Source: SVEL01 sp045126215 | Lineage (GTDB): Bacteria > Bacillota > Clostridia > Lachnospirales > Lachnospiraceae | Length of the DNA stretch: 6,451 nucleotides | Reading direction: 5' to 3' | NCBI GenBank assembly: GCA_045126215.1 | Contig: JBGVOD010000041.1 | Coordinates: 1 to 6,451, forward strand | In this document: in pieces, positions 6,256 through 6,451 of the stretch | Numbering within the stretch: position 1 is the stretch's first letter | Layout: every line of letters begins with the position of its first letter | Program-made: the position numbers and the translations under genes | The notes under the pieces: generated by a model | Database searches by the model: none | Told to the model about the DNA's origin: nothing | The model's input: only the letters and a program-made list of their open reading frames with translations

Positions 6256-6451
6256 ATTTCGGCTAAGACAGTAAAAACAGGAATAAGCAAGCCGAAAACT
6301 CAGGAAACAAGAACAAATTAAAATGCAAGAATAAGAGAAATAACAAGGAAATTTCGGCTAAGAGAAGGAAAAACAAGAATGCATAGCCGAAAAAACTGGA
6401 AAATAGCAAGTAATAAAGAAGTGCAAATAATAGAAATAACCAGAAGATTTC
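6256..6451. repeat. Diverged tandem repeat of 95-96 bases with inverted arms, running off the right edge
   Basis: Two units (6256-6350, 95 bases; 6351-6446, 96 bases) both start with ATTTCGGCTAAGA. Both carry AGCCGAAA exactly 34 bases after their first base (6290 and 6385), and both share AAAAACARGAAT in the loop, a TGCAA element, and AGAAATAAC(A/C)AG near the end (6336 and 6432). A third copy seems to begin with ATTTC at 6447, in register, and is cut off. Within each unit TTTCGGCT and AGCCGAAA can pair as an 8-base stem (9 in unit 2, including the next T-A) enclosing about 25 bases. By eye the units are roughly two-thirds identical, with the arms fully conserved. The + strand is very purine-rich. 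Function is unknown, and neither strand keeps one reading frame across units. It is not a CRISPR: the repeat is long and diverged and there are no unique spacers. Confidence 0.75.

Noticed and set aside
6247..6321. 24-codon + strand frame starting at the ATG at 6247
   Set aside because: There is no ribosome binding site, it lies across the repeat unit, and the frame is not kept in the next unit.
6256..6451. CRISPR array or integron-type attachment site array
   Set aside because: Units are about 95 bases, diverged throughout, without identical short repeats or unique spacers, and no cas, integrase or cassette genes are near.

Overview
The window looks like chromosomal DNA from a low-GC Firmicute, most likely a motile Lachnospiraceae-type gut or rumen clostridium. 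This rests on low GC with heavy use of AGA, ATA and TTA codons, purine-rich Shine-Dalgarno sites, tight same-strand gene packing, a Clostridia-style tyrosyl-tRNA synthetase and a Cache-type chemoreceptor. The genus is an inference; no rRNA or other taxonomic marker is present.

Layout: all five genes lie on the + strand. The left block (1-3998) holds the 3' part of argH (argininosuccinate lyase, last step of arginine synthesis), then tyrS (tyrosyl-tRNA synthetase), a LacX-like aldose 1-epimerase family protein, and a small membrane-anchored zinc-ribbon protein of unknown function. The gaps are 21, 21 and 50 bases, with no terminator or convincing promoter between the genes, so they probably form one transcript that ends at the hairpin at 3960-3998. 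No T-box leader precedes tyrS.

Right after that terminator, an extended -10 promoter (4000-4028) and a strong ribosome binding site introduce a single-gene unit. It encodes a transmembrane methyl-accepting chemotaxis protein with an unusual N-terminal cytoplasmic extension of about 85 residues, acidic then lysine-rich. A strong, possibly bidirectional terminator (6051-6091) closes it.

The last 360 bases (6092-6451) contain no gene that can be supported. They begin with AT-rich DNA holding small dyads, then pass into a diverged tandem repeat of 95-96 bases. Each unit carries TTTCGGCT and AGCCGAAA arms at fixed spacing, and a third copy appears to begin at the right edge. This array is the least explained part of the window. 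I see no clear new defence, mobile or biosynthetic system here: most of the window is ordinary housekeeping and chemotaxis sequence. The repeat array, the zinc-ribbon protein and the chemoreceptor's N-terminal extension are the items worth a second look.
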